Assembly: GCA_021154065.1 (NCBI GenBank)
Contig: JAJKJG010000020.1
Location: forward strand, 1-13,842
Source of the DNA: Methylobacterium sp.
GTDB lineage: Bacteria > Pseudomonadota > Alphaproteobacteria > Rhizobiales > Beijerinckiaceae
Direction of reading: 5' to 3'
DNA length: 13,842 nucleotides
Of the stretch, positions 6,503 through 12,817 are shown in pieces (the first letter of the stretch is position 1; each line of letters starts with the position of its first letter). The translations under genes were made by a program, and so were the position numbers. The notes under the pieces were generated by a model, which did not search any database, was not told the origin of the DNA, and was given only the letters and a program-made list of their open reading frames with translations.

Positions 6503-7789
6503 ATGTCGAAACGAGGGTTCACCAGGCGCCGGTTGTTGCAGGGCAGCGCTGTCGGCACGGCGCTCGCCGGCGCCGGCGCCTTCTTCGGGCCGTGGGCGCA
6601 CAATCGCGCTTACGCGCAATCGAAGCCGATCAAGCTCGGGCTCACCTGCGATGCGAGCGGCCAGTACGGCAACTCGGGCCAGGACGATCTGCGCGGCATC
6701 AAGATCGCGATCGAGGAGTTCAACGCCAAGGGCGGGGTGCTCGGCCGCAAGATCGAGTGGATCACCGCCGACACCGAAACCAACCCGGCGACCGGCACCC
6801 GCATCGCCGAGCGCTTCATCCGCGAGGACTGCTCGATCCTGATCGGGGCGCTGCACTCCGGCGTCGCGAACGCCATCACCCAGGTCGCGAACAAGCACGG
6901 CACGATCTACCTCAACACTAACTCCTCGGCGCCGAGCGAGGCCGGCGAGAACTGCTCGCGCATCAAGTTCGTCTGGGACGGCAACGGCACGAACTTCGCC
7001 AAGGCCGCGGTGCGCAGCGCCGTCAAGGACATCGGCAAGAACTGGCTGCTGCTGACGAACGACTACGTCTGGGGCCACACCACCTCGGCGGCGACGAAGA
7101 CCGAGGTCGAGGCGGCGGGCGGGCGCGTCGTCGACAACCTGCTGGTGCCGCAGAACACGCGCGACTTCACCGCCTACCTCCTGAAGATCCAGCAGATCAA
7201 GCCGGACGTGATCGCGGCGGCGGTCGGCGGCGACGACGTCAAGGCGCTGCGCGCCCAGGTCGCCCAGCTCAAGCTCGACGACAAGCCGGCCTGGATCAAC
7301 AACCAGCAGGACTGGCCGGACATCTGGGGCCAGCCCGAGAGCCTGTTCGGCGTCTTCGGCACCAACTGGTACCACAAGCTCGCGCTGCCGGGCGTGCCGG
7401 AGTTCGTCGCGACCTGGAAGAAGATGGCCGGCGCGGGCGCGATCCCGGTGCCGGGCAACGTCTCCTACAACGGCTACATGGCGACGCGCGAGCTGTTGCG
7501 GGCGATCGAGCGGGCCGGATCGGTCAACAACATCAAGATCATCAAGGCGCTCGAGGGCCACAAGATGCCCGCGGCCGACCGCATGCAGGACTTCGACGCC
7601 TATATCGACGCCAACACCCATCAGGTGCAGCAGACGATCTATCTCGCGAGACGCAACCCGAAGCCGTCGGACGACACCGATCACTACGAGATCCTCTCCC
7701 GGACGACGCCCGAGGAAGCCCTCGACACGGCCTCGGCGGCGAAATGCAAGCTCGTGCCCTACGAGCAGGTGCCGACGGTGGATGCCTGA
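6503..7789 (+). CDS. Branched-chain amino acid/urea/amide-type ABC transporter substrate-binding protein with Tat signal
   Basis: A 428-aa periplasmic receptor of the Peripla_BP_6 (LivK/urea-amide) family, first gene of the rightward Liv-type operon. The ATG at 6503 follows GGGAGG at 6 nt spacing; an in-frame upstream ATG at 6461 would only add 14 residues ahead of the signal. The N-terminus carries a twin-arginine motif, TRRRLLQG (7-14), a hydrophobic stretch and probable cleavage after AYA (36-38), so it is likely exported folded. The mature start KPIKLGLTCDASGQYGNSGQ and GIKIAIEEFNAKGGVLGRKI are hallmarks of the family, as are NDYVWGHT and RDFTAYL further on. Tat-dependent binding proteins of this type are common in alphaproteobacteria and bind many things besides amino acids (ureas, amides, aromatic or sugar acids), so the ligand is not assignable. 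Confidence 0.94.
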   Translation: MSKRGFTRRRLLQGSAVGTALAGAGAFFGPWAHNRAYAQSKPIKLGLTCDASGQYGNSGQDDLRGIKIAIEEFNAKGGVLGRKIEWITADTETNPATGTRIAERFIREDCSILIGALHSGVANAITQVANKHGTIYLNTNSSAPSEAGENCSRIKFVWDGNGTNFAKAAVRSAVKDIGKNWLLLTNDYVWGHTTSAATKTEVEAAGGRVVDNLLVPQNTRDFTAYLLKIQQIKPDVIAAAVGGDDVKALRAQVAQLKLDDKPAWINNQQDWPDIWGQPESLFGVFGTNWYHKLALPGVPEFVATWKKMAGAGAIPVPGNVSYNGYMATRELLRAIERAGSVNNIKIIKALEGHKMPAADRMQDFDAYIDANTHQVQQTIYLARRNPKPSDDTDHYEILSRTTPEEALDTASAAKCKLVPYEQVPTVDA

Positions 7790-7800
7790 ACGCCCACGAG

Positions 7801-7837
7801 ATCCCGGATAGCCGCTTGTCGCGGCTTCTGGGATGAC
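7801..7837. repeat. Single palindromic repeat (GTCCCGGATAGCCGC family) before livH
   Basis: ATCCCGGATAGCCGCTTGTC followed by GCGGCTTCTGGGATGAC forms a stem-loop in the 56-bp gap between the binding-protein gene and the LivH gene, ending only 8 nt before the LivH ATG. It is a diverged member of the family at 4881-4915, 11746-11780 and 12061-12095. It could protect the upstream message or limit LivH translation; this is inference. Confidence 0.8.
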
Positions 7838-7845
7838 GGATCCGG

Positions 7846-8769
7846 ATGGTGTTCAACCTCCTGCCCCACCTCATCAACGGCCTGACGCTCGGGCTTTTGT
7901 TCGCGCTGATCGCGCTCGGCTTCATGCTGATCGTCGGGGTGATGGAGCAGATCAACCTCGCGCATGGGTCGCTGTTCGCGCTCGGCGCCTATGTGGCGCT
8001 CGTGCTCGTCGGCCCGAAGCCGCCGCTGCCCTTAGGGATCGCCGAGTGGTGGCTCGCGCAGCCGCTCGGCCTGCGCTACGCGCTGACGCTTGCCCTCGCA
8101 CCGGCCGTCGTCGGCCTCGTCGGCATCGCGGTCGAGCTGCTGATGCGCCGCACCTACGGCAAGGACCCGCTGTTCGGGCTCCTCCTCACCTTCGGCGTCG
8201 CGATGGTGATCGAGGAGTCGATCCGCCTGATCTGGGGCACGCGCGACTACGTGCTGCCGACCCCGCCCGCGATCTCCGGCGGCTTCATCGCGCTCGACCT
8301 GATCTGGTCCGCCTATCGCTTCTACGCCGCCGCGATCGCGGCGCTCGTCATCGGCCTGACCTGGCTCCTGATCGAGAAGACGCCCTACGGCTCGATCATC
8401 AAGGCCGGCGCCCATGACAGCGAGATGGTGCGGGCGCTCGGCATCGATCTTTCGAAGCTGCGCAGCGCCGTGTTCGTGCTCGGCACGATGCTGGCGGCGG
8501 TCGCCGGCATCATCCTGGCGCCGATCTGGGGCATCCGCCCGCACATGGGCGTCGACGCCGTCGTTCCGGCCTTTCTCGTCATCGTGCTCGGCGGCGTCGG
8601 CTCGTTCTGGGGCGCCGTCGCTGCCGGGCTCATGGTCGGCATGGTCGTCGGCCTCTCCGGCGCCTACGCGTCGGAGTGGTCGATGCTGTCGATGTACCTC
8701 CTCCTCGTCGCCGTCGTGACGGTGCGGGCCCGCGGCCTGTTCGGCAAGAAGAGCATCCTGGAGGCGTGA
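7846..8769 (+). CDS. livH: Branched-chain amino acid-type ABC transporter permease, LivH family
   Basis: A 307-aa inner-membrane channel subunit. Hydrophobic segments run through almost the whole length, beginning INGLTLGLLFALIALGFMLI, with the family hallmarks NLAHGSLFALGAY near 36-48, and near the C-terminus AFLVIVLGGVGSFWGA. The cytoplasmic ATPase-contact part is IIKAGAHDSEMVRALGID near 185-202. The ATG at 7846 is the first plausible start; the ribosome-binding site is weak (GGATCCGG), and a palindromic repeat ends 8 nt upstream, so translation may be low or coupled to structure. It works with LivM (9203-10222) and LivG/LivF. The symbol marks the family, not a proven amino-acid substrate. 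Confidence 0.93.
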   Translation: MVFNLLPHLINGLTLGLLFALIALGFMLIVGVMEQINLAHGSLFALGAYVALVLVGPKPPLPLGIAEWWLAQPLGLRYALTLALAPAVVGLVGIAVELLMRRTYGKDPLFGLLLTFGVAMVIEESIRLIWGTRDYVLPTPPAISGGFIALDLIWSAYRFYAAAIAALVIGLTWLLIEKTPYGSIIKAGAHDSEMVRALGIDLSKLRSAVFVLGTMLAAVAGIILAPIWGIRPHMGVDAVVPAFLVIVLGGVGSFWGAVAAGLMVGMVVGLSGAYASEWSMLSMYLLLVAVVTVRARGLFGKKSILEA

Positions 8770-8784
8770 TGATGCTGCGCCCCC

Positions 8785-9000
8785 GACAACGCCAAACGCC
8801 GACTGTTTCGATGGGACAGCGCGCAAGCCGTTGGGTGAAAAGAGGAATCTCGGAATGCATCATGATGACGCGCTCGTGGACAACGCCAACACGCGTCATC
8901 GGGGTGGTTCGGCAGCGCAAGCCGCTGGCCCAGAAGAGGAATTTCGCCTGCATCATCATGCGCCGCGTCTGGACAACACCAAGCATCATCATGCTGACGT
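8785..9000. repeat. Degenerate tandem repeat with ~93-bp period
   Basis: Within the 433-bp gap between livH and livM, GACAACGCCAA starts at 8785 and again at 8879, and GACAACACCAAG starts at 8972, a spacing of 94 and 93 bp. Each unit shares the order GACAACGCCAA, then AGCGCAAGCCG, then AAGAGGAAT, then GCATCATGATG or GCATCATCATG, then GCGC. The third unit is cut short after about 29 bp, at CATCATCATGCTGACG. Identity between units is partial. The region has open frames, but they read through the repeats and lack a ribosome-binding site, so I see no gene here. The function is unknown. Confidence 0.7.
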
Positions 9001-9004
9001 GCGA

Positions 9005-9178
9005 CCCCGGCCTTGAGCCGGGGGAGCCTCGAAGCACGCACCGGCGGTCCGGTGCTGTGGGAGCAGGGTGCGTCCTTCGAGGCTCAGCCCTTCAGGCTTC
9101 GCACCTCAGGATGAGGGCGGCGGCGATGTGCGTCCTTCGAGGCTCAGCCCTGTGGGCTTCGCACCTCAGGATGAGGGC
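9005..9178. repeat. CGTCCTTCGAGGCTC-type repeats: one inverted copy and two 60-bp tandem copies before livM
   Basis: A short hairpin, CCCCGGC/GCCGGGG, occupies 9005-9023. GAGCCTCGAAGCACGCACC (9024-9042) is the inverse of GGTGCGTCCTTCGAGGCTC (9067-9085) with one mismatch. The stretch 9069-9118, which includes CACCTCAGGATGAGGGC, is repeated at 9129-9178 with a period of exactly 60 bp; within the core only the loop bases differ (TTCAG versus TGTGG). This repeat family is widespread in Bradyrhizobium relatives (from memory). The last copy ends 24 nt before the LivM ATG. Confidence 0.85.
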
Positions 9179-9202
9179 GTCGGAGTTCGTGGAAGCGAGC
9201 GC

Positions 9203-10222
9203 ATGAAGACCCCGCCCCACGCCGAGAAGCTCGTTACCCCGGCGATGGTGGTCGTCGGGCTCGTTCTCGCGACGGTGCCGCTGTGGATCACCCGCGTCGG
9301 GCTCTATCCCTATCTCGGCGTCGAGATCCTGATCTGGTCGCTCTACGCGCTCGCCTTCAACCTCCTCCTCGGCACCGCCGGGCTGCCCTCCTTCGGCCAC
9401 GGCGCCTATTTCGGCGTCGGCGCCTATGCCTTCGGGCTGTTCGGGCTCAACGTCGCCCCGAACCTCTGGCTCTGCCTGGCGGGGGCGCTTGCCGCCGGCG
9501 CTGCCGCCGGCGGGCTCGTGTCGCTGTTCATCTCGCACCGGCGCGGCATCTATTACGCCTTCATGACCATCGCCTTCGGGCAGATCTTCTGGTTCGTCGC
9601 GGTCAAATCGCACGGCATCACCGGCGGCGAGGACGGGCTCCTCAAGATCGCCCGCCCGCCGGCCGATCTCGGCCTTGCCGCCTTCGATCTGACGAGCAAC
9701 ACCGCGCTCTATTACTTCGTCCTCGTGGTGTTCATGGCGGCGGTGATCGGGCTGTGGCGGCTGACCCATTCGCCCTTCGGCCGGGTGCTCTCGGCGATCC
9801 GCCAGAGCGAGACCCGCGCCGCCCATCTCGGCTACCGGGTGCGGCTCTACAAGATGGCCGTGTTCACGATCTCGGCGGCGCTCTCGGGCCTTGCCGGCGG
9901 GCTTTTCGCCATGGCGCAGAACTCCGCCTTCCCGGACGTGATGAGCCTGCACTACTCCGGCATCATCGTCATGATGGTGCTGATCGGCGGCGGCATGGTC
10001 AGCTTCTGGGGACCGGTCGTCGGCGTCGTCGTCTATCTCATCGCCCGCGACGTTATCGGCGCGGTGACGAACTCCTGGATGCTGTGGTTCGGGCTGCTCT
10101 TCATCGCGGTCGTGCTGTTCAGGCCGGAGGGCATCGCCGGCGCGGTGCAGAGCTGGTGGAAACGCCTCGATCCGAAGCTCGGGCGCGGCTCGTCTCGCCT
10201 CGCGCAGGTCCTGAGGGGTTAG
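9203..10222 (+). CDS. livM: Branched-chain amino acid-type ABC transporter permease, LivM family
   Basis: A 339-aa inner-membrane permease, partner of LivH. The family pattern is clear: LYALAFNLLLGTAGLPSFGH near 48-67, GAYFGVGAYAFGLF, RRGIYYAFMTIAFGQIF near 113-129, SPFGRVLSAIRQSETRAAHLGY (ATPase-contact loop), then GGGMVSFWGPVVG and the end LFRPEGIAG. I chose ATG 9203 because the protein then starts MKTPPHAEKLVTPAMVVVG, shortly before the first membrane helix; GGAAGCGAG lies just upstream. The frame is open a further 45 codons (GTG at 9068), but these codons translate the two 60-bp repeats and are unlikely to be real protein. It ends 4 nt before livG. Confidence 0.92.
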   Translation: MKTPPHAEKLVTPAMVVVGLVLATVPLWITRVGLYPYLGVEILIWSLYALAFNLLLGTAGLPSFGHGAYFGVGAYAFGLFGLNVAPNLWLCLAGALAAGAAAGGLVSLFISHRRGIYYAFMTIAFGQIFWFVAVKSHGITGGEDGLLKIARPPADLGLAAFDLTSNTALYYFVLVVFMAAVIGLWRLTHSPFGRVLSAIRQSETRAAHLGYRVRLYKMAVFTISAALSGLAGGLFAMAQNSAFPDVMSLHYSGIIVMMVLIGGGMVSFWGPVVGVVVYLIARDVIGAVTNSWMLWFGLLFIAVVLFRPEGIAGAVQSWWKRLDPKLGRGSSRLAQVLRG

Positions 10223-10226
10223 CGCG

Positions 10227-10970
10227 ATGGCGATGCTCGACGCCCGCGACATCCATGTCCGCTTCGGCGACCGCGTCGTGCTCGAGGACATCTCGTTTGC
10301 GGTCGAGCCCGGCGAATTGCACGGCATCATGGGCCCGAACGGCGCCGGCAAGACGACCTTCTTCAACGTCCTGACCGGCCGCGTGAAGCCGGCCCGCGGC
10401 TCGGTGCGCATCGCCGGCGAGGACGTGACCGGCTTGTCCCCGCATAAGATCGCGGCACGCGGGCTCGCGCGCTCCTTCCAGATCATGACGCTGTTCGACG
10501 AGTTCACGGCGCTCGAGAACGTCGAGGTGGCGCTGCCGGAGTTCCGCGCCCGCGGCTTCGACGGCTACCGCAGCGCGGTCGGCGACAAAGGGTTCGAGGG
10601 CGCGGCGCGGGCGGTCCTCGCCGAGGTCGGCCTGGCCGAAAAGGCGGAGGCCGTCGCCAAGGACCTGCCCTATGGCGACCGGCGGGCGCTCGAGATCGCG
10701 GTCGCGCTTGCGCAGCGCCCGCGCGTGCTGTGCCTCGACGAGCCGACCTCCGGCCTCGGCTCGGACGGCGTCACCCGTCTCGCCGGCCTCATCCGGCGCC
10801 TGAAGGGACGCCTCGCGATCGTCGCGATCGAGCACGACATGGAGTTCCTGTTCGGGCTCGCCGACCGCATCTCGGTGGTGCATTGGGGCCAGGTCATCGC
10901 CAGCGGGCGGCCCGAGGCGCTGAAGCAGAATCCCTGGGTGCAGGCCTCGAACCTCGGGCGGCTGCAATGA
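10227..10970 (+). CDS. livG: Branched-chain amino acid-type ABC transporter ATP-binding protein, LivG family
   Basis: A 247-aa cytoplasmic ATPase, one of two that drive the LivHM channel. Walker A is GPNGAGKTT (36-44), Q-loop Q85 is in RSFQIMTLFDEFTALENV, the signature position is LPYGDRRALEIA (147-158), Walker B is VLCLDEPTSGL (D171, E172) and the switch is H203 in AIEHDM. The LPYG form of the signature is usual in LivG proteins, which commonly have LSYG. The ATG at 10227 follows the livM stop by 4 nt, with GAGGGG upstream. Its stop overlaps the livF start (ATGA), indicating translational coupling and equal production of the two ATPases. Confidence 0.94.
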   Translation: MAMLDARDIHVRFGDRVVLEDISFAVEPGELHGIMGPNGAGKTTFFNVLTGRVKPARGSVRIAGEDVTGLSPHKIAARGLARSFQIMTLFDEFTALENVEVALPEFRARGFDGYRSAVGDKGFEGAARAVLAEVGLAEKAEAVAKDLPYGDRRALEIAVALAQRPRVLCLDEPTSGLGSDGVTRLAGLIRRLKGRLAIVAIEHDMEFLFGLADRISVVHWGQVIASGRPEALKQNPWVQASNLGRLQ

Positions 10971-11722
10971 CCGTCGCGGCCGCCCTGCCCCGCTCCGAGC
11001 CCGCGGTCGCCGGCGGCGCCGAGGCGCTGCTTGCGTGCGAGGGCATCCACACCTTTTACGGCGAGACACAGGTGCTCTTCGACGTCTCCTTCGCGGTCGC
11101 GCCGGGCGCGGTGTTCGCGCTGCTCGGGCCGAACGGCGCCGGCAAGACCACGACGCTGCGCTCGATCCTCGGCCTGACGCGCCCGAAGCGCGGCCGCATC
11201 CGCTTCGGCGGGGCGGACGTGACGCACTGGCCGACGCACCGCATCGCGCGCGCCGGCATAGCGTGGGTCCCGGACGACCGCCGCCTGTGCCCGACGCTCA
11301 CCGTCGCGAAGAACCTCTCGATCGCCCAGAAGCGCACGCGCTTCCGGCCTTGGAGCCTGAAGGAGACGTGCGAGATCTTCTCGGCCCTCGACCACCTGAT
11401 GCATCGCGAGGCCGAGAACCTCTCCGGCGGCGAGATGCAGATGGTGGCGATCTCGCGCGCCCTCCTCGGCGCGCCCGGGCTCGTGCTCCTCGACGAGCCG
11501 AGCCAGGGCCTCGCCCCGAAGATCGTCGCCGACGTGCTGGCGACGATCCGGCGCCTCAAGGACGAGGGCATCGCCGCAATCGTCGTCGAGCAGAACGCCG
11601 ACGTCGCGCTCTCGGTCGCAGATCACGCCGCCGTCCTCGACCGCGGCCGCATCGCCTGGTCCGGCCCGGCAGCCGAGCTCCGCGATGACCGCGCCCTGCG
11701 GCGCAAGCTGCTGGGGGCGTGA
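10967..11722 (+). CDS. livF: Branched-chain amino acid-type ABC transporter ATP-binding protein, LivF family
   Basis: A 251-aa cytoplasmic ATPase. Walker A is GPNGAGKTT (54-62), followed by IAWVPDDRRLCPTLTVAKNL (LivF-type Q-loop region), the signature LSGGEMQMVAISRAL (152-166), Walker B VLLDEPSQGLAP (D176, E177) and VVEQNADVAL in place of the switch histidine, which is normal for LivF. The N-terminal extension of about 20 residues before LLACEGIHTFYG is somewhat long. The ATG at 10967 overlaps the livG stop by 4 nt (ATGA). It ends the tight livHMGF gene set; after its stop comes a 454-bp repeat-filled gap. Confidence 0.95.
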   Translation: MTVAAALPRSEPAVAGGAEALLACEGIHTFYGETQVLFDVSFAVAPGAVFALLGPNGAGKTTTLRSILGLTRPKRGRIRFGGADVTHWPTHRIARAGIAWVPDDRRLCPTLTVAKNLSIAQKRTRFRPWSLKETCEIFSALDHLMHREAENLSGGEMQMVAISRALLGAPGLVLLDEPSQGLAPKIVADVLATIRRLKDEGIAAIVVEQNADVALSVADHAAVLDRGRIAWSGPAAELRDDRALRRKLLGA

Positions 11723-11745
11723 TGGCGAGCGTTCGCCCACGCGCA

Positions 11746-11840
11746 GTCATCCCGGAAGCCGCGCAGCGGCTATCCGGGACCCACGGCGCCGGCGTGTGGG
11801 CATGGATCCCGGCTCGTCGCTGCGCTTCGCGTCCTGGCTC
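11746..11840. repeat. Palindromic repeat (GTCCCGGATAGCCGC family), first of the livF downstream block
   Basis: GTCATCCCGGAAGCCGCGCA followed by GCGGCTATCCGGGAC (11746-11780) is the same palindrome as at 4881-4915, read from the other strand. It is followed at 11804-11840 by a decayed partner beginning GGATCCCGGCTCGTCGCTGC. It starts 23 nt after the livF stop. Confidence 0.85.
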
Positions 11841-12035
11841 CTCCCTCCCCGAAGGGGAGGGCCGACTCGGGGCGCAAGCCCCGAGCGGGGTGGGGATCGC
11901 CGGGCGTAGAATGGGCTGGCAACGAAAAACCTCGATCATGCCGGCCGCAGGCCATGGCCGGACGGAGCCTTATGCCCGGCGGTCCCCACCCCGCTCGGGC
12001 TTCGCCCGAGTCGGCCCTCCCCTCCGGGGAGGGAG
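11841..12035. repeat. Large inverted repeat of two CTCCCTCCCC-type elements
   Basis: The arm at 11841-11905 (starting CTCCCTCCCCGAAGGGGAGG) and the arm at 11974-12035 (ending CCTCCGGGGAGGGAG) are near-perfect inverted copies about 62-65 nt long, separated by about 68 nt. Each arm has internal hairpins, for example CTCGGGG/CCCCGAG (11866-11872/11879-11885) and GGGCTTCGCCC near 11997-12007. The plan matches the paired elements at 2771-2931 in the leftward operon. No credible gene lies within. Confidence 0.85.
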
Positions 12036-12060
12036 AAGGGCGGCCTTGCTCTCAGGCGGT

Positions 12061-12155
12061 GTCGTCCCGGAAGCCGCGCAGCGGCTATCCGGGATCCACC
12101 CCCACGGGCCGGCGCTATGGATCCCGGCTCTTCGCTTCGCTTCGGCCGGGATGAC
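12061..12155. repeat. Composite palindromic repeat just before the atypical ATPase gene
   Basis: GTCGTCCCGGAAGCCGCGCA followed by GCGGCTATCCGGGAT (12061-12095) is a full copy of the family palindrome. Its partner, GGATCCCGGCTCTTCGCTTC to GGCCGGGATGAC (12119-12155), folds back on itself. The repeat ends 21 nt before the ATG at 12177, leaving room only for the ribosome-binding site. Confidence 0.85.
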
Positions 12156-12176
12156 CGCGGTTGGGGAGGATGGAAA

Positions 12177-12812
12177 ATGACCGCCCCCCTCCTCGTCCTC
12201 GAGCGCCTGAGGAAGGTCTACAGCCGCGGCACGCTGGTGCGCCGGCCGACCTTCACGCTCGAGGCCGACCTCGCCTTCCCGGACAGCCGCATCGTCGGCG
12301 TCATCGGGCCGAACGGGGCCGGCAAGACGACGCTGTTCGAGATGATCACCGGCTCGAACGCGCCGACCGCCGGGCGCGTGCTCGTCGCCGGCGCCGACAT
12401 CCACCGGGTCAAGTACCGCGAGCGCGACCGGCTCGCGATCCACTACCACCAGTCCTACCAGGTGCGCTCCTTCGCGAAGCACATTCCCTCGGCGCTGCTC
12501 GCGCCGTCGCCGACGAAGAAGCCGGTGCTTCACCTCTTCGACGAGCCGCAGTTCAACACCCAGGACGGCTACATCGGCTTCATGCTCGACTTTTTCCGCA
12601 AGCTGCGCGCCGAGGGCAAGCTCGTCTTCGTCTGCCTGCACCCGAACGCGCGCTACCACCTCGAGATCCTGAAGGAGATCGCCGAGAGCTTCCTCCTCGT
12701 GCACGGCGGCCGCGCGACCGCGAAGGCGAGCTTTTCCGAGCTTGTCGCCGACGAGCGCGTGCGGACCTATCTCGGCCGCGACATGACCGCCGCCGCCGAG
12801 GCGCTGGCGTGA
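12177..12812 (+). CDS. Atypical small ABC-type ATPase lacking the signature/helical subdomain
   Basis: A 211-aa P-loop protein distantly like LivG. Visible motifs are Walker A GPNGAGKTT (44-52), a Q-loop-like HYHQSYQVRSF (89-99; Q92 or Q95), Walker B VLHLFDEP with D122 and E123, and a possible switch histidine H155 in FVCLHPNARYH. Between Q-loop and Walker B there are only about 25 residues and no LSGGQ or LSYG motif; lysine-to-aspartate spacing is 72 residues against 116 in the LivF of this window. The reading frame is intact, with coding-like codon use and a strong GGGGAGGA 7 nt before the ATG, so it is not simply a decayed gene. The SDR gene follows in a GTGA/ATG arrangement. It could be a regulatory or non-transport ATPase, or pair with a normal subunit; its role is unknown. 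Confidence 0.8.
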   Translation: MTAPLLVLERLRKVYSRGTLVRRPTFTLEADLAFPDSRIVGVIGPNGAGKTTLFEMITGSNAPTAGRVLVAGADIHRVKYRERDRLAIHYHQSYQVRSFAKHIPSALLAPSPTKKPVLHLFDEPQFNTQDGYIGFMLDFFRKLRAEGKLVFVCLHPNARYHLEILKEIAESFLLVHGGRATAKASFSELVADERVRTYLGRDMTAAAEALA

Positions 12813-12817
12813 CGACG

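Noticed and set aside
6299..7684. Long minus-strand open frame opposite the Liv-type binding-protein gene
   Set aside because: It is a GC-driven shadow of the plus-strand gene: low-complexity Arg/Val/Asp-rich product, no ribosome-binding site, no recognisable domain, and it reads through the control region.
9024..9178. Possible CRISPR-like array
   Set aside because: There are only two direct 60-bp units with no unique spacers, plus one inverted copy; the unit belongs to a known type of dispersed palindromic repeat.
8676..9206. Open frame of 176 codons across the livH-livM gap
   Set aside because: It begins inside livH in another frame and translates tandem and palindromic repeats; there is no ribosome-binding site or domain.
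9092..10507. Minus-strand open frame opposite livM and livG
   Set aside because: Antisense shadow of two well-supported membrane-transport genes; it begins inside livG and ends in the repeats.
12161..12817. Upstream in-frame extension of the SDR gene by more than 200 codons, suggesting a fusion
   Set aside because: The extension lies in an alternate frame of the atypical ATPase gene and translates to Arg/Pro-rich nonsense; the SDR has a normal start at 12818 or 12809.
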